A stretch of 64,000 bases of DNA from Clostridium sp. JN-9 (GCF_004103695.1 NZ_CP035280.1:2976001-3040000), one strand, 5' to 3'; positions 44,165-55,538 are shown, numbered from the stretch's first letter. Notes: generated from the sequence alone by a model not told the origin. Made by a program: numbers and translations.

Positions 44165-45112
44165 TTATTCTTCACTCTGTTTTAATCCTAATCCTAAAGC
44201 CGCTAACTTTTGCTCAACTTCTTCAAGTGACTTTCTTCCCAGGTTCCTAACCTTCATCATATCATCCATAGTTCTTTCTGTCAGCTCCTGTACAGTGTTT
44301 ATTCCTGCTCTTTTTAAGCAATTGTAGCTTCTAACAGAAAGATCTAGTTCTTCAATAGTCATTTCAAGAACTTTTTCCTTCTTATCCTCTTCTTTTTCAA
44401 CCATTATTTCTACATTGTTTGCATGATCTGTTAATGTCATAAACAATTTAAAATGTTCAATAAGAATCTTAGCGGATAAACTTACTGCATCTTCAGGCAT
44501 TATTGTCCCATTAGTCCATACTTCAAGGGTTAATTTATCATAGTCAGTAATTTGACCTACTCTTGTGTTTTCAATAGCAAAATTAACTCTTTTCACAGGT
44601 GTATATATGGAATCAACAGCAATTGTGCCAATTGGCATGTCAGCTGTTTTATTTTTATTCTGAGTAACGTACCCTCTACCTCTGTTAATAGTAATCTCCA
44701 TATATAATTTTCCAGCCTCGTCAACAGTCGCAATATGTAAATCCTTATTAACTATTTCAACGTCACCATCAGTTTTAATATCTCCAGCCTTTACCTCACA
44801 AGGTCCCTTTGCATCAATATAAATTGTTCTTGGTCCCTCGCCTGTCATTTTTATTGCAAGAGATTTAATATTTAATATTAGCTCAGTAACGTCTTCTTTT
44901 ACTCCCTGTACAGTAGAGAATTCATGAAGTACACCGTCAATTTTCACATGATCTGCAGCAATTCCTGGTAATGATGAAAGAAGAATTCTTCTTAAAGCAT
45001 TACCAAGAGTTATTCCATAACCTCTCTCTAATGGTTCTACAACAAATTTACCATATGTACCATCAGGAGTTGTTTCAACACATTCTATTTTAGGTTTCTC
45101 TATATCTAACAT
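44165..45112 (-). CDS. rpoA: RNA polymerase alpha subunit
   Basis: The 315-residue alpha subunit. The N-terminal assembly domain has [20 protein letters not shown] and [20 protein letters not shown]. After a linker of acidic and lysine-rich residues (about 232-245), the C-terminal domain contains [18 protein letters not shown] and [16 protein letters not shown], which contacts UP elements and activators. Confidence 0.98.
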   Translation of the reverse strand: MLDIEKPKIECVETTPDGTYGKFVVEPLERGYGITLGNALRRILLSSLPGIAADHVKIDGVLHEFSTVQGVKEDVTELILNIKSLAIKMTGEGPRTIYIDAKGPCEVKAGDIKTDGDVEIVNKDLHIATVDEAGKLYMEITINRGRGYVTQNKNKTADMPIGTIAVDSIYTPVKRVNFAIENTRVGQITDYDKLTLEVWTNGTIMPEDAVSLSAKILIEHFKLFMTLTDHANNVEIMVEKEEDKKEKVLEMTIEELDLSVRSYNCLKRAGINTVQELTERTMDDMMKVRNLGRKSLEEVEQKLAALGLGLKQSEE

Positions 45113-45173
45113 TTACATAACCCTCCTTCTTTTAATATACTCTTTATTTTGAGGGCAACTGATTCTACATCAA

Positions 45174-45794
45174 TTATTTACTGTATAACTCAACTATTAG
45201 TGTTTCATTTACAGGTACATCAATGTCTGCTCTTGAAGGTTCTGCTACAACTCTTCCTTCAAAATTTTCAACATTAGCTTGCAGCCAATTTGGTAATGTC
45301 TTTGGGTTCTCAGCAAATACTTTGAATTTCTCTGTAGCCTTGCTTTTCTCGCTTACAGTTATAACATCATTTACTTTTAATGTATATGATGGAATATCTA
45401 CCTTGTGCCCATTTACTAAGAAATGACCATGTGTTACTAACTGCCTTGATTCACTTCTTGAGTTGCCATAACCTAATCTAAATATTACATTATCCAATCT
45501 CATTTCTAAAAGCTTAAGTAAATTTTCACCAGTAATACCTCTTAATTTATCTGCTCTTTCATATATTGTTCTAAACTGGCTTTCTAATATTCCGTATATC
45601 CTTTTAGCCTTTTGTTTCTCTCTTAGCTGTAAGCCATAGTTTGATATTTTTTTTCTGCTCATTCCATGTTGTCCAGGTGCATAGCCTCTTCTAGCAAATG
45701 CACATTTATCTGTATAACATCTATCACCTTTAAGAAATAATTTTAAGCCTTCTCTTCTGCATAATCTGCATGATGGTCCGGTATATCTTGCCAT
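45174..45794 (-). CDS. rpsD: 30S ribosomal protein uS4
   Basis: The 206-residue S4 of the zinc-binding (C+) type, with Cys in CRLCRREG and DKCAF near the N-terminus. RNA-binding S4 domain [20 protein letters not shown] follows. Assembly initiator of the 30S subunit. It lies between rpsK and rpoA, the typical alpha operon order. Confidence 0.98.
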   Translation of the reverse strand: MARYTGPSCRLCRREGLKLFLKGDRCYTDKCAFARRGYAPGQHGMSRKKISNYGLQLREKQKAKRIYGILESQFRTIYERADKLRGITGENLLKLLEMRLDNVIFRLGYGNSRSESRQLVTHGHFLVNGHKVDIPSYTLKVNDVITVSEKSKATEKFKVFAENPKTLPNWLQANVENFEGRVVAEPSRADIDVPVNETLIVELYSK

Positions 45795-45817
45795 TCATTA
45801 CACCTCCTGTTTCTATA

Positions 45818-46219
45818 CTATACTCTTCTTCTCTTTGGTGGTCTACATCCATTATGTGGAATAGGGGTAACATCTTTAATTAATGTAACTTCTAAACCTG
45901 CTGCTTGTAGGGATCTTATAGCAGCTTCTCTGCCTGCTCCCGGTCCCTTTACATAAACTTCAACACTCTTTAATCCGTGTTCCATTGCTGCTTTTGACGC
46001 TGTTTCAGCTGCCATTTGAGCTGCATATGGAGTACTCTTTCTTGAGCCTCTAAATCCTAATCCACCAGCGCTAGCCCATGATATTGCATTTCCTACAGTA
46101 TCAGTTATTGTTACTATAGAGTTATTGAAAGTTGATTTTATATGAGCACATCCGTGTTCAATGTTTTTTCTTTCTTTTCTTCTTCTTGTTTTTTTAACCT
46201 TTGATCCAGCTGCCATCAT
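45818..46219 (-). CDS. rpsK: 30S ribosomal protein uS11
   Basis: The 133-residue S11: [35 protein letters not shown] and the C-terminal [18 protein letters not shown]. Two adjacent ATG codons follow GGAGGG; either may be the start. Confidence 0.98.
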   Translation of the reverse strand: MMAAGSKVKKTRRRKERKNIEHGCAHIKSTFNNSIVTITDTVGNAISWASAGGLGFRGSRKSTPYAAQMAAETASKAAMEHGLKSVEVYVKGPGAGREAAIRSLQAAGLEVTLIKDVTPIPHNGCRPPKRRRV

Positions 46220-46228
46220 TTACCCTCC

Positions 46229-46600
46229 TTACTTCTTCTTTTTAGCACCTATCATTTTCTTTGGTCCTTTTCTAGTTCTTGCATTTGTCTTAGTCTTCTG
46301 ACCTCTTACTGGAAGACCTTTTCTATGTCTGATACCTCTGTAACATCCTATTTCTATAAGTCTTTTAATACTAAGAGCAACTTCTCTTCTTAAATCGCCT
46401 TCAACTTTGAAGTTTTTGTTAATGTAATCTCTTAGTGCATTAACTTCTTCCTCAGTAAGATCTTTTACTCTTGTATCTGCATTAATTCCTGTAGCTGCAA
46501 GGATTTCGTGTGAACTAGGTAATCCTATACCGTATATATAAGTCAGACCTATTTCTACTCTTTTTTCCTTTGGTAGGTCAATACCTGCTATTCTTGCCAT
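46229..46600 (-). CDS. rpsM: 30S ribosomal protein uS13
   Basis: The 123-residue S13 with [20 protein letters not shown], the [20 protein letters not shown] block that touches tRNA, and a basic tail. GGAGGTG precedes the ATG. The 130 bases before rpmJ hold only a small CATTAGA/TCTAATG hairpin (46655-46680). Confidence 0.98.
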   Translation of the reverse strand: MARIAGIDLPKEKRVEIGLTYIYGIGLPSSHEILAATGINADTRVKDLTEEEVNALRDYINKNFKVEGDLRREVALSIKRLIEIGCYRGIRHRKGLPVRGQKTKTNARTRKGPKKMIGAKKKK

Positions 46601-46732
46601 TAAAGTTTACACCTCCTGAAATCTAATTGATATACTATATTTATTTATATAAAGTCCTAGGTCATTAGAATAATATCTAATGTCAGCCGCTCCTAAAACA
46701 TTATTAGCCTTTGGCTTAAGTCTTTTATTTAA

Positions 46733-46858
<126 letters not shown>

Positions 46859-46862
46859 TTAA

Positions 46863-47081
46863 TTACTTTGCTCTCCAGGTTATTCTACCGCGAGTTAAAT
46901 CATATGGAGATAACTCAACTGTAACCTTATCGCCTGGTAATATTCTTATAAAATTCATTCTTAATTTTCCTGATATATGTGCCAGAATCTTCTGCCCGCT
47001 TTCTAGTTCTACTTCAAACATTGCATTAGGTAAAGCTTCTAAAACAGTACCTTGCATTTCTATTACATCATCTTTTGACAT
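46863..47081 (-). CDS. infA: translation initiation factor IF-1
   Basis: The 72-residue IF-1: [20 protein letters not shown] start, then [20 protein letters not shown] and the end [13 protein letters not shown], an OB fold that binds the A site. The open frame extends upstream to 47135 but family length and start fix 47081. GGAGG is 12 bases upstream, a rather long spacing. Confidence 0.97.
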   Translation of the reverse strand: MSKDDVIEMQGTVLEALPNAMFEVELESGQKILAHISGKLRMNFIRILPGDKVTVELSPYDLTRGRITWRAK

Positions 47082-47088
47082 AAGGTAA

Positions 47089-47370
47089 TCAAACCTCCTT
47101 ATTAGGGTCATAAGACTGCAAAAACTTTCTAACAATAGAATTACTTATTTTTTTCCCAGATAATATTGATTCTCTAATATCATTGGCTATTACATTAGTA
47201 AAGCTTAAATGTCTTATCTTTTTCTTTTTTGGTTTTTCAACTGCTCTCAGGTCACCGTCGGATATATATACATAATTTTCATCTAAAATTCCAACAACAA
47301 TAAAGTACCTTCCGCTATCTCTACCGTTTTTAGAACAGACTACTTTTCCAATATTACAATTCAAGTCCAT
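47089..47370 (-). CDS. KOW-domain RNA-binding protein (L14e-like)
   Basis: A 93-residue protein with a KOW-type motif at its start ([20 protein letters not shown]) and a basic helix-rich C-terminal half ([13 protein letters not shown]). It is the small L14e/L6e-like protein found in Firmicutes between map and infA. Its role in translation is inferred from context and fold only. Confidence 0.9.
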   Translation of the reverse strand: MDLNCNIGKVVCSKNGRDSGRYFIVVGILDENYVYISDGDLRAVEKPKKKKIRHLSFTNVIANDIRESILSGKKISNSIVRKFLQSYDPNKEV

Positions 47371-47381
47371 AAAGTCACCCC

Positions 47382-47559
47382 TTATAGCAAAGTTAAAATC
47401 TCTGGTCCATTATCTAGTATTGCTACAGTATTTTCATAGTGAGCTGATAAACTTCCATCTACTGTAACCACTGTCCAGCCATTTGGTCTTACTTTTACAT
47501 TGAATTGACCAAGTTACCTTGATAAGACTTTCAGCTTCTTTTGAAACACTGCCAACTAT
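47382..47559 (-). pseudogene. map: remnant of methionine aminopeptidase gene (map)
   Basis: Between adk and the KOW gene lies a 178-base remnant. Its 3' part reads VKVRPNGWTVVTVDGSLSAH followed by YENTVAILDNGPEILTLL and a stop, the exact C-terminal pattern of MetAP. Its 5' part, in another frame, reads IVGSVSKEAESLIKVTW, the middle of MetAP (about residues 113-130 of 250). The N-terminal 110 residues and an internal 75 or so residues, with most metal ligands, are gone and a frameshift joins the pieces. A functional map copy must exist elsewhere. Confidence 0.88.
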
Positions 47560-48210
47560 TTAGATATCGCTCCCTAGAAGTGTACAAATATTTTTAAACA
47601 CTTCATCAATTGTACCAGTACCATCCACTACAGAAAGTACCTGGTGCTTCTTATAGTAATCTATAAGTGGTTGTGTCTGCTTACTATACACATCTAGTCT
47701 ATTATTTACTGTTTCCTGTGAATCATCTTTTCTTTGGATTAATCCACTGCCACATACATCGCACTTTCCTTCAGTTTTAGGAGGATTGAATTTTACATGG
47801 TAACTTGCTCCACAGTTAGAGCATACTCTTCTTCCAGTCATTCGTTCTAAAACATAGTCAAAAGGAACATCTATAAGTAAGGCACTATCAACTTTTGTAT
47901 TTAAACTTCGTAAAATTTCATCTAATGCCTCAGCCTGTTGTACAGTTCTTGGGAATCCATCCAGCAGAAATCCATTTTTACAATCTTGCTGTTTTATTCT
48001 GTCTTCAACAATTCCTATTGTAACTTCATCAGGCACTAACAATCCTTTATCAATATAACCTTTTGCTTCAATTCCTAAGGGTGTTTTTTCAGAAATATTT
48101 TTTCTGAATATATCTCCCGTTGATATATGTGGTATTGAAAATTTACTACTAATTGATTTTGCCTGAGTGCCCTTTCCAGCTCCTGGGGGGCCTAACAAAA
48201 TTATTTTCAA
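47560..48210 (-). CDS. adk: adenylate kinase
   Basis: Interconverts AMP + ATP and 2 ADP. The P-loop [16 protein letters not shown]-binding [11 protein letters not shown] and [13 protein letters not shown], and a zinc LID domain with two CxxC pairs (CSNCG, CDVCG) are present. The open frame starts at 48225, but TGGAGATGG lies 7-9 bases before a TTG at 48210, giving the usual opening [10 protein letters not shown] (216 residues). Confidence 0.96.
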   Translation of the reverse strand: MKIILLGPPGAGKGTQAKSISSKFSIPHISTGDIFRKNISEKTPLGIEAKGYIDKGLLVPDEVTIGIVEDRIKQQDCKNGFLLDGFPRTVQQAEALDEILRSLNTKVDSALLIDVPFDYVLERMTGRRVCSNCGASYHVKFNPPKTEGKCDVCGSGLIQRKDDSQETVNNRLDVYSKQTQPLIDYYKKHQVLSVVDGTGTIDEVFKNICTLLGSDI

Positions 48211-48232
48211 ATGAACCATCTCCAACTACTTT

Positions 48233-49510
48233 TTACTTTAAAAATCCATGATAGTGACGCATTACCAGCTGAGATTCTATTTGTCTCAAAGTTTCTAGTG
48301 CAACACTAACAATAATTAATAGTCCAGTACCGCCAAATCTTATACCTTTAAAATTTGAATAGCCTTCCATTATTATTGGGAGCACAGCAATTATTCCAGC
48401 AAAAGCCCCACCTATAATGGAAATCTTTCCTAATACATTTTCAATATAATCGGATGTAGGTACTCCTGGTCTTATCCCTGGTATAAAGCCTGAAGATTTA
48501 TGCATGTTTTCTGCCATTTCTTCTGGTTTAAATGTTACCTGAGTGTAGAACCAGGTAAAGAAAATTGTTAGTACGAAGTATGTTAGGGCATACTGCCAAC
48601 TACTTTCTTTAAATATGCTGTACTTTCCTGCAGTAATAAACTTATAAAAAGCTGAGTTTGGCCAAAACTGTCCTATTGTAATTGGAAACTGCATTACTGA
48701 TATTGCAAAAATTATGCCTATAACGGCAGATGCATTAACATTAATAGGTATATGTGTAGACTGTCCTCTATACACTTTGCCTCCAACTGTTTTACCAGCA
48801 TATTGTACAGGAATTCTTCTTTCTGCTAAACTCATTACAACAACTGCCAAAAATAATGCTACAACCACGGCAATAAATATTATAACCTCTACAAAATTAA
48901 CTGTTTCTGCCTTTTGAAGACCTGCTATCTGATTTATAGAAGAAGGAAATCTTGAAATAATATTAATAAAGATCAATATTGAGATTCCATTACCTATACC
49001 ATGTTCTGTAATCTTATCACCAAACCACATCAAGAATGTTGATGCAGTAGTAAGAGTTAAAACCATCATAAACATATTAAATTTAGAAGTATCAGTTATA
49101 GCACCCTGCTGTGAAATTATTGCGTAAGTGCTGAATGATTGAATCAATCCAAACACAACAGCAAAGTATCTTGTATAATTTTGAATCTTTTTTCTTCCCT
49201 CTTCGCCTTCTTTTGATAATTGCTCTAAAGAAGGAATTGCAATAGTCAATAATTGCATTACTATGGATGAATTGATATATGGTACTACTCCCATAGCAAA
49301 TATACTAAATGAACTAAACGCACCACCTGACATGAAATCATAAAATCCAAATAAGGATCCACTATTAACAAGCGCTGCTAATTTACTAGTATCAATCCCA
49401 GGGACAGGAATATGATTTCCCATCCTGAAAATTGCAACCATAAATAGTGTAAATAGAAGTCTCTTTCGAAGATCAGGAACTTTCCAGGCATTACGTAGGG
49501 TTGATAACAT
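48233..49510 (-). CDS. secY: preprotein translocase subunit SecY
   Basis: The 425-residue channel protein with ten membrane helices. It has GNHIPVPGIDTSKL in the first loop, GVVPYINSSIVMQLL in helix 2, GIGNGISILIF in helix 4, and IRPGVPTSDYIENVL near the end. It forms the Sec translocon with SecE and SecG. Adjacent genes rplO and adk are in standard spc order. Confidence 0.98.
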   Translation of the reverse strand: MLSTLRNAWKVPDLRKRLLFTLFMVAIFRMGNHIPVPGIDTSKLAALVNSGSLFGFYDFMSGGAFSSFSIFAMGVVPYINSSIVMQLLTIAIPSLEQLSKEGEEGRKKIQNYTRYFAVVFGLIQSFSTYAIISQQGAITDTSKFNMFMMVLTLTTASTFLMWFGDKITEHGIGNGISILIFINIISRFPSSINQIAGLQKAETVNFVEVIIFIAVVVALFLAVVVMSLAERRIPVQYAGKTVGGKVYRGQSTHIPINVNASAVIGIIFAISVMQFPITIGQFWPNSAFYKFITAGKYSIFKESSWQYALTYFVLTIFFTWFYTQVTFKPEEMAENMHKSSGFIPGIRPGVPTSDYIENVLGKISIIGGAFAGIIAVLPIIMEGYSNFKGIRFGGTGLLIIVSVALETLRQIESQLVMRHYHGFLK

Positions 49511-49951
49511 CTATATCACCTCAGCTTTTCCTCCAACTGCTTCTATTTTTTCAGCAGCGACTTTAGAAAACTTGGATGCCTTAACAACTAACTTCTTTGT
49601 TAATTCACCATTTCCCAATACCTTTACTCCATTCTTTGCCTTCTTTACTATTCCTTTTGAAAACAATAATTCTGGAGTTACTTCTGTACCATCCTCAAAT
49701 ATATTTAATTTATCAACATTGATAAAAGCAAATTCTTTTGCAAATATGTTTGTAAAACCTCTTTTAGGAAGTCTTCTGAATAAAGGCATCTGACCTCCTT
49801 CAAAACCTGGCCTTACTCCGCCGCCTGATCTTGACCTTTGACCCTTTTCACCTTTACCTGAATTTCTACCTAGACCTGAACCAGTACCTCTTCCTAATCT
49901 CTTAGGTGATTTTCTAGCTCCTTCTGCTGGTCTTAACTCATGAAGTTTCAT
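49511..49951 (-). CDS. rplO: 50S ribosomal protein uL15
   Basis: The 146-residue L15, glycine and arginine rich at the start ([20 protein letters not shown]), then [15 protein letters not shown]. Its stop is directly against the secY start region, indicating coupling. Confidence 0.98.
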   Translation of the reverse strand: MKLHELRPAEGARKSPKRLGRGTGSGLGRNSGKGEKGQRSRSGGGVRPGFEGGQMPLFRRLPKRGFTNIFAKEFAFINVDKLNIFEDGTEVTPELLFSKGIVKKAKNGVKVLGNGELTKKLVVKASKFSKVAAEKIEAVGGKAEVI

Positions 49952-49972
49952 CTATTCCACCTCCTCTGATTT

Positions 49973-50152
49973 TTACGCTTCTTCAACTTTTAGAAGATAG
50001 CTTACTTTATTAATCATACCTTTTATTTGAGGAGTATCCTCATGTTCAACTATACTATTTATTTTCTTTAATCCAAGAGCATTAACTGTAGCAATATGAT
50101 CTTTTTTTCTTCCAATTAAGCTCTTTGTCAAAGTTATTTTAAGTTTAGCCAA
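49973..50152 (-). CDS. rpmD: 50S ribosomal protein uL30
   Basis: A 59-residue ORF with a TTG start at 50152, seven bases after AGGAGGG. It reads [20 protein letters not shown] and continues with [13 protein letters not shown] and [12 protein letters not shown], the complete short bacterial L30. It lies between rpsE and rplO as expected. Confidence 0.96.
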   Translation of the reverse strand: MAKLKITLTKSLIGRKKDHIATVNALGLKKINSIVEHEDTPQIKGMINKVSYLLKVEEA

Positions 50153-50164
50153 GGTAAATCCCTC

Positions 50165-50662
50165 CTAACCTAAAATCTCTTCAACGGACTTACCTCTTAA
50201 GTTAGCTATTTTTTCAGCTGTTCTTAATCCGGCCAATCCGTTAATTGTAGCATTAACCATGTTTCTTGGATTGTTTGAGCCTAATGATTTAGCTCTAACA
50301 TCCTTTAATCCAGCAAGTTCAAGTACTGCTCTTGCGGGACCTCCAGCTATAACTCCTGTTCCTTCTGGAGCTGTTTTAATCAATACTCTGCCAGTTCCAA
50401 ATTCTCCCATGATGTCATGTGGAACTGTTGTACCTACCATTGGTACTTCAACTAAACTCTTTTTAGCATCTTCTACTGCTTTTCTGATTGCCTCAGGTAT
50501 TTCTACGGATTTTCCCATACCAACACCTACGTGGCCATTTTCATCTCCAACAACAACTAAAGCACTGAATCTGAAATTTCTACCACCTTTAACAACCTTA
50601 GCAACTCTGTTTATAAATACAACCTTTTCCTTTAGATCTAAAGTGCTAGGATCGATTCTCAT
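50165..50662 (-). CDS. rpsE: 30S ribosomal protein uS5
   Basis: The 165-residue S5: [20 protein letters not shown], then [19 protein letters not shown] and the [20 protein letters not shown] block. Changes here can affect decoding and spectinomycin response; the loop [11 protein letters not shown] looks wild type. Confidence 0.98.
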   Translation of the reverse strand: MRIDPSTLDLKEKVVFINRVAKVVKGGRNFRFSALVVVGDENGHVGVGMGKSVEIPEAIRKAVEDAKKSLVEVPMVGTTVPHDIMGEFGTGRVLIKTAPEGTGVIAGGPARAVLELAGLKDVRAKSLGSNNPRNMVNATINGLAGLRTAEKIANLRGKSVEEILG

Positions 50663-50677
50663 TTATTTCCCTCCTTT

Positions 50678-51037
50678 TTAGAACTGTAAGCCAGCTTCCC
50701 TTGCGCCTTCTGCAAGTTCCTGTACCCTTCCGTGGTATATGTATCCACCTCTATCAAAAACTACTTCTTTAATACCGTTATCTAAAGCCTTTTTACCTAT
50801 CATTGTTCCAACTAACTTTGCAGCTTCTTTATTGCTTCCAATGCCTTGGAAATCTTTTTCCAAACTTGATGCTGAAGCTAGTGTCTTTCCAGCAACATCA
50901 TCTATTATTTGAGCATATATGTTCTTTTCACTTCTAAATACAGCTAATCTTGGTCTTTCAGCTGTTCCAAAAACTTTCTTACGAACTCTTAGATGACGCT
51001 TTTCTCTGGATTTCTGCCTATCTTGTTTTTTAAACAT
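50678..51037 (-). CDS. rplR: 50S ribosomal protein uL18
   Basis: A 119-residue 5S rRNA-binding protein: [20 protein letters not shown] and [20 protein letters not shown]. The ATG at 51037 is 7 bases after AAGGAGTG; a GTG at 51046 lies inside that site and was not used. Confidence 0.97.
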   Translation of the reverse strand: MFKKQDRQKSREKRHLRVRKKVFGTAERPRLAVFRSEKNIYAQIIDDVAGKTLASASSLEKDFQGIGSNKEAAKLVGTMIGKKALDNGIKEVVFDRGGYIYHGRVQELAEGAREAGLQF

Positions 51038-51055
51038 GTAATTCACTCCTTTCTA

Positions 51056-51598
51056 TTACTTCTTACCAGTTTTACCTTCCTTACGTCTTATAACTTCGTC
51101 ATCGTACTTAATTCCTTTTCCCTTGTAAGGTTCAGGTTTCCTCCAAGTTCTGATTTCTGCTGCTACTGCACCTACTAATTCCTTGTCAATTCCTTTAACA
51201 ATTATCTTGTTTGCAGCAGGCGTTTCAAAAGTAATGCCCTCAACTGGTTCTATTTCAACTGGATGTGAATATCCAAGGTTCATAACTAATTTCTTACCTT
51301 GTAATTGAGCTCTGTAACCAACTCCAACTAATTCCAATGTTTTTTGGAAACCGGTTGTAACTCCAATTACCATATTGTTTACTAAAGCTCTTACTAATCC
51401 GTGTTGAGCTCTTGTTTCTTTGTCTTCATTCTCTCTTGTAACTACAATGAAGTTATCTTCCAAAGCTATGTTTACTTTGTTTGGCATAGTCTTTACCAAT
51501 TGACCCTTAGGTCCTTTTGCAGTAACAACGTTATCTGGCGTTACTGTAACATTTACACCATTAGGTATTGCTATTGGAAGTTTTCCTATTCTTGACAT
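51056..51598 (-). CDS. rplF: 50S ribosomal protein uL6
   Basis: The 180-residue L6 with [35 protein letters not shown] and the C-terminal [20 protein letters not shown]. Normal length and order. Confidence 0.98.
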   Translation of the reverse strand: MSRIGKLPIAIPNGVNVTVTPDNVVTAKGPKGQLVKTMPNKVNIALEDNFIVVTRENEDKETRAQHGLVRALVNNMVIGVTTGFQKTLELVGVGYRAQLQGKKLVMNLGYSHPVEIEPVEGITFETPAANKIIVKGIDKELVGAVAAEIRTWRKPEPYKGKGIKYDDEVIRRKEGKTGKK

Positions 51599-51620
51599 AA
51601 TTACACCTCCTGTTCGTTCA

Positions 51621-52019
51621 TTACCAAATGTAGCAAAGAACTTCTCCGCCTACTCCAAGTTTTCTTGCTTCTCTATCTGTAACAATTCCATTAGATGTTG
51701 ATATCAAAGCAACACCAAGTCCGTTTAATACCTTTGGAATTTCTTCTTTTCTACAATAAACTCTTAATCCTGGCTTTGAAATTCTCCTTAAACCAGTTAT
51801 TACTCTTTCTTTGTTCTGACCATATTTCATCGTTATTCTTAACATATTTACGGAGCCATCTGCATACTCCTCAATATTTTTTATATATCCTTCTTGAAGC
51901 ATTATGTTTGCCATAGCCTTCTTAATGTTAGAAGAAGGTACTTCTACTATTTCATGTTTAACTACGTTTGCATTTCTTAAACGAGTTAATAAATCAGCGA
52001 TAGGATCAGTCATTCCCAT
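51621..52019 (-). CDS. rpsH: 30S ribosomal protein uS8
   Basis: The 132-residue S8: [20 protein letters not shown] and [20 protein letters not shown]. It binds 16S rRNA helix 21 and, in many bacteria, its own spc mRNA. Confidence 0.98.
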   Translation of the reverse strand: MGMTDPIADLLTRLRNANVVKHEIVEVPSSNIKKAMANIMLQEGYIKNIEEYADGSVNMLRITMKYGQNKERVITGLRRISKPGLRVYCRKEEIPKVLNGLGVALISTSNGIVTDREARKLGVGGEVLCYIW

Positions 52020-52049
52020 TTATTGTGCCTCCTTTCATATATAACTATA

Positions 52050-52235
52050 TTACCAACTAGCCTTTTTACAGCCTGGTATTTCGCCTTTGTAAGCTAATTC
52101 TCTAAAACAAATACGGCAAATTCCAAATTTCTTGAGTACTGAATGTGGTCTGCCGCATATTCTGCATCTTGTATAAGCTCTAGTTGGGTACTTAGGTTCT
52201 TTACTCCACTTTTCTATTAAAGCTTTTCGTGCCAC
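52050..52235 (-). CDS. rpsZ: 30S ribosomal protein uS14, zinc (type Z) form
   Basis: The 61-residue short S14 with two CxxC pairs (CRICGR and CRICFR) that hold zinc. This is the standard form in zinc-replete Firmicutes. The longer zinc-free paralogue is not here. Confidence 0.97.
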   Translation of the reverse strand: MARKALIEKWSKEPKYPTRAYTRCRICGRPHSVLKKFGICRICFRELAYKGEIPGCKKASW

Positions 52236-52249
52236 GTTTTTACCTCCCT

Positions 52250-52792
52250 TTATTGAGCAAATGGCATTCCAAGGAATCTTAATAACTCTCTTGCTTCCTC
52301 GTCAGTCTTTGCAGTAGTAACAAAAATTATATCCATGCCTCTTACTTTGTCAATCTTATCATATTCAATTTCAGGGAATATTAATTGTTCTTTAATTCCT
52401 AAAGAATAATTTCCTCTTCCATCAAATGATTTGTCAGACACTCCTCTGAAGTCTCTAACTCTTGGCAATGCAATGTTCATTAATTTATCTGCAAATTCAT
52501 ACATTTTTTGTTTTCTTAATGTAACCTTACATCCTATTGGCATATTTTCTCTTATTTTAAAGTTAGCTATAGATTTTTTTGCTCTTGTCAATATTGGCTT
52601 CTGACCAGATATTATTGTCATATCACTAACTGCCGATTCTAAAACTTTTTGGTTTTCTTTGGCCTCACCAACTCCCATGTTGATGATGACTTTCTCAAGT
52701 TTTGGTACTTCCATAACATTAGCGTAGTTAAATTTCTCTATTAATGCTGGAATTACTTCTTTATCATACTTCTCTTGTAATCTTGGAATCAT
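52250..52792 (-). CDS. rplE: 50S ribosomal protein uL5
   Basis: The 180-residue 5S rRNA-binding L5: [40 protein letters not shown] and the C-terminal [20 protein letters not shown]. Standard length. Confidence 0.98.
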   Translation of the reverse strand: MIPRLQEKYDKEVIPALIEKFNYANVMEVPKLEKVIINMGVGEAKENQKVLESAVSDMTIISGQKPILTRAKKSIANFKIRENMPIGCKVTLRKQKMYEFADKLMNIALPRVRDFRGVSDKSFDGRGNYSLGIKEQLIFPEIEYDKIDKVRGMDIIFVTTAKTDEEARELLRFLGMPFAQ

Positions 52793-52814
52793 CTATTGTA
52801 CCTCCCTTCGAAAA

Positions 52815-53138
52815 TTAGAATGTTTCTCCGCACTTTTTGCAAACTCTAACTTTAGTTCCGTCTTCTAAGACTTTATGACTAATCCTAGTTGCTTTCTTAC
52901 ATTTTGTACAGTATAACATAGCTTTTGAACTATATATAGGAGCTTCCTTTTTGATTAAGCCGCCCTGCACATTTTCTTTATTTGGTTTTTGATGTTTTGT
53001 AACAACATTAACATCTTTAACCAATATCTTTCCTTTTTTAGGAAATACTGCTAATACCTCGCTGATCTTACCTTTATCTTTACCTGATACAATCATAACA
53101 GTATCCTTTTTTCTAACATGTATTTTATTTAAAGTCAT
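52815..53138 (-). CDS. rplX: 50S ribosomal protein uL24
   Basis: The 107-residue L24 with an N-terminal KOW motif (KDTVMIVSGKDKGKISEVL) and a C-terminal zinc ribbon (CTKCKK and CKKCGE). Assembly initiator of the 50S subunit. Confidence 0.98.
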   Translation of the reverse strand: MTLNKIHVRKKDTVMIVSGKDKGKISEVLAVFPKKGKILVKDVNVVTKHQKPNKENVQGGLIKKEAPIYSSKAMLYCTKCKKATRISHKVLEDGTKVRVCKKCGETF

Positions 53139-53158
53139 TATTTAGCCACCTCCCTATC

Positions 53159-53527
53159 CTAAAGAACTTCAGGTGCTAATGATAAAATTTTTGTAAATTC
53201 TCTATCTCTTAGCTCCCTTGCAACAGGTCCGAAGATACGAGTTCCTCGTGGCTGTTTATCGTCTTTAATTATTACAGCTGCATTTTCATCAAATCTTATA
53301 TAAGAACCATCTGCTCTTCTTAAACCTTTTACTGATCTAACTATGACAGCTTTGACAACTTCACCTTTTTTAACAACACCGCCTGGTGTTGCGCTTTTAA
53401 CGCTAGCAACTATTATATCACCAATGTTTCCCCATTTTCTCTTGGAACCACCTAATACTCTAATGCACATAATTTCCTTAGCGCCTGAATTATCTGCAAC
53501 CTTCAACAATGTTTGTTGCTGAATCAT
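53159..53527 (-). CDS. rplN: 50S ribosomal protein uL14
   Basis: The 122-residue L14: [20 protein letters not shown] and [20 protein letters not shown]. Part of the intersubunit bridge near the GTPase centre. Confidence 0.98.
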   Translation of the reverse strand: MIQQQTLLKVADNSGAKEIMCIRVLGGSKRKWGNIGDIIVASVKSATPGGVVKKGEVVKAVIVRSVKGLRRADGSYIRFDENAAVIIKDDKQPRGTRIFGPVARELRDREFTKILSLAPEVL

Positions 53528-53555
53528 GAAAACAACCTCCTTTCAGCATTAAATG

Positions 53556-53810
53556 CTATTTTGCCTTTTCAACTATTTGAACAAGTCTCCATCTTTTTTC
53601 CTTTGATAATGGTCTTGTTTCCATAATCTCTACTCTATCATTAATTTTAGCTTCATTATTTTCATCATGAGCCTTAAATTTCGTTGTTCTATTAATAGTC
53701 TTTCCGTAAAGTGGATGGCGAACTTTTGTTTCAACAGCAACTATAATAGTTTTATCCATTTTATCTGAAACAACTCTTCCTATTCTTGTTTTTCTATTTC
53801 CTCTTTCCAC
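53556..53810 (-). CDS. rpsQ: 30S ribosomal protein uS17
   Basis: The 84-residue S17 with [20 protein letters not shown] and the end [20 protein letters not shown]. The start codon is GTG, preceded by GGAGG. Confidence 0.97.
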   Translation of the reverse strand: MERGNRKTRIGRVVSDKMDKTIIVAVETKVRHPLYGKTINRTTKFKAHDENNEAKINDRVEIMETRPLSKEKRWRLVQIVEKAK

Positions 53811-53831
53811 AAGACAAACCTCCTTTCAGAT

Positions 53832-54044
53832 TTACTGTTCAAATTTCCTTAGTTCTTCTTCCCTAAGGATGGTCTTAATCTGGGCTATAGACTTCTTTAC
53901 TTCTTTTATTCTCATTGGATTTTCTAATTGACCTGTGGCTAATTGAAATCTTAAATTAAACAATTCTTGCTTTAGGTCACTTAGCTTTACTTGTAAATCT
54001 TGAGGACTGTTTTGTCTTAGATCTTGTAATTCTCTAGCCTTCAT
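53832..54044 (-). CDS. rpmC: 50S ribosomal protein uL29
   Basis: A 70-residue L29 beginning [13 protein letters not shown], with the [20 protein letters not shown] core. The frame extends to 54068, but the family start is the ATG at 54044, which overlaps the end of rplP by 11 bases (coupled translation). Confidence 0.96.
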   Translation of the reverse strand: MKARELQDLRQNSPQDLQVKLSDLKQELFNLRFQLATGQLENPMRIKEVKKSIAQIKTILREEELRKFEQ

Positions 54045-54477
54045 TAATTTCACCACCCATTTCCTCAAAATCTCTTCTTGTTACAAACTTTGTTGAAACA
54101 GGAAGTTTATGTGCAGCAAGTCTCATAGCTTCTCTTGCTATTTCTTCTGTAACACCAGATAATTCAAATAATACTCTGCCTGGTTTAATAACTGATACCC
54201 AGAATTCAGGTGAACCTTTTCCTGAACCCATACGTGTTTCAGCAGGCTTTTCTGTTACTGGTTTGTCTGGGAAGATCTTTATCCAGAGCTTTCCTCCCCT
54301 TTTAATGTATCTATTGATAGCTATTCTGGCAGCTTCAATCTGATTGCTTGTAATCCAGCCACATTCTGTTGCCTGTAAAGCAAAATCTCCGTATGCAATG
54401 AAGTTTCCTCTAGTTGCCTTACCTTTCATTCTGCCACGTTGTACCTTACGATGCTTAACTCTTTTAGGCATTAACAT
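54034..54477 (-). CDS. rplP: 50S ribosomal protein uL16
   Basis: The 147-residue L16: [20 protein letters not shown], then FGDFALQA-type block and [20 protein letters not shown]-like segment (here [15 protein letters not shown]). It helps position tRNA at the A site. Confidence 0.98.
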   Translation of the reverse strand: MLMPKRVKHRKVQRGRMKGKATRGNFIAYGDFALQATECGWITSNQIEAARIAINRYIKRGGKLWIKIFPDKPVTEKPAETRMGSGKGSPEFWVSVIKPGRVLFELSGVTEEIAREAMRLAAHKLPVSTKFVTRRDFEEMGGEINEG

Positions 54478-54494
54478 GTCCTATTCCTCCTTCC

Positions 54495-55166
54495 TTATGC
54501 GTTGGCTTCTTCCTTTATTGAGTTTTCCTTTTTTGTTGGAAGAACTTCGCCTCTATATACCCATACTTTTACTCCGATTTTTCCATATGTTGTATTTGCT
54601 TCAGCAAATCCATAATCTATATCAGCTCTTAATGTCTGTAGTGGAATTGTTCCTTCATGATACTGCTCAGTTCTAGCTATTTCAGCACCACCAAGTCTTC
54701 CAGCACAAGCTGTTTTAACACCCTTTACTCCTGTTTTCATTGCCCTTTGTATTGTTTGTTTCATAGCTCTTCTGAAAGATATTCTCTTCTCAAGCTGCTG
54801 AGCAATGTTTTCAGACATTAACTGAGCGTCGCTGTCAGCTGATTTTACTTCTACAATATTAATTAATATATTTTTATCAGTTACAAGCTTCTGCAAGTCT
54901 TTCTTAAGTGCTTCTATGCCTGAACCGCCTTTTCCTATAACCATTCCTGGTTTAGCTGTATATATGTTCAATTTTACTCTTTTAGCTGCTCTTTCAATTT
55001 CAATTTTTGAAATTCCAGCATTACGCAACTTATTTTTCACGAATTTTCTTATGGTATTATCTTCTACTAAGTAATCAGCAAAGTTTTTACTACCTGCATA
55101 CCACTTAGCATCCCAGTCTTTTATAACACCAACTCTTAGACCGTGTGGATGTACTTTCTGTCCCAT
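54495..55166 (-). CDS. rpsC: 30S ribosomal protein uS3
   Basis: The 223-residue S3. KH domain with [21 protein letters not shown]-terminal domain with [20 protein letters not shown] and the end [14 protein letters not shown]. It lines the mRNA entry channel. Confidence 0.98.
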   Translation of the reverse strand: MGQKVHPHGLRVGVIKDWDAKWYAGSKNFADYLVEDNTIRKFVKNKLRNAGISKIEIERAAKRVKLNIYTAKPGMVIGKGGSGIEALKKDLQKLVTDKNILINIVEVKSADSDAQLMSENIAQQLEKRISFRRAMKQTIQRAMKTGVKGVKTACAGRLGGAEIARTEQYHEGTIPLQTLRADIDYGFAEANTTYGKIGVKVWVYRGEVLPTKKENSIKEEANA

Positions 55167-55181
55167 CTGTTTCCCTCCTTC

Positions 55182-55517
55182 TTAAGCTCTTTCTTTTACT
55201 ACAACAGTAACGTGGCTAGTTCTTTTCAATATTCTAAATGCCCTGCCTTGAGCATGTGGTTGAAATCTTTTTAATGTAGGTCCCTGACAAGCATATGCAT
55301 CAGAAACATACAATCTGCTTACATCTAAATTTAAATTATTTTCTGCATTTGCTACAGCTGATTTTAATACCTTGTATATAACTTCAGCCGCATCTTTTGG
55401 AGTATAATTTAATATAGCAAAAGCCTCATTAATATTTTTCCCTCTAATTAAGTCAAGAACAACTCCAACTTTTCTCGAAGACATTCTCACATATTTAGCT
55501 ATAGCTTTAGCTTCCAT
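55182..55517 (-). CDS. rplV: 50S ribosomal protein uL22
   Basis: The 111-residue L22 with [20 protein letters not shown] and the exit-tunnel hairpin region [20 protein letters not shown]. The tunnel loop looks wild type, with no macrolide-type change. Confidence 0.98.
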   Translation of the reverse strand: MEAKAIAKYVRMSSRKVGVVLDLIRGKNINEAFAILNYTPKDAAEVIYKVLKSAVANAENNLNLDVSRLYVSDAYACQGPTLKRFQPHAQGRAFRILKRTSHVTVVVKERA

Positions 55518-55538
55518 TGTTTTGACCTCCTTTCTAAG

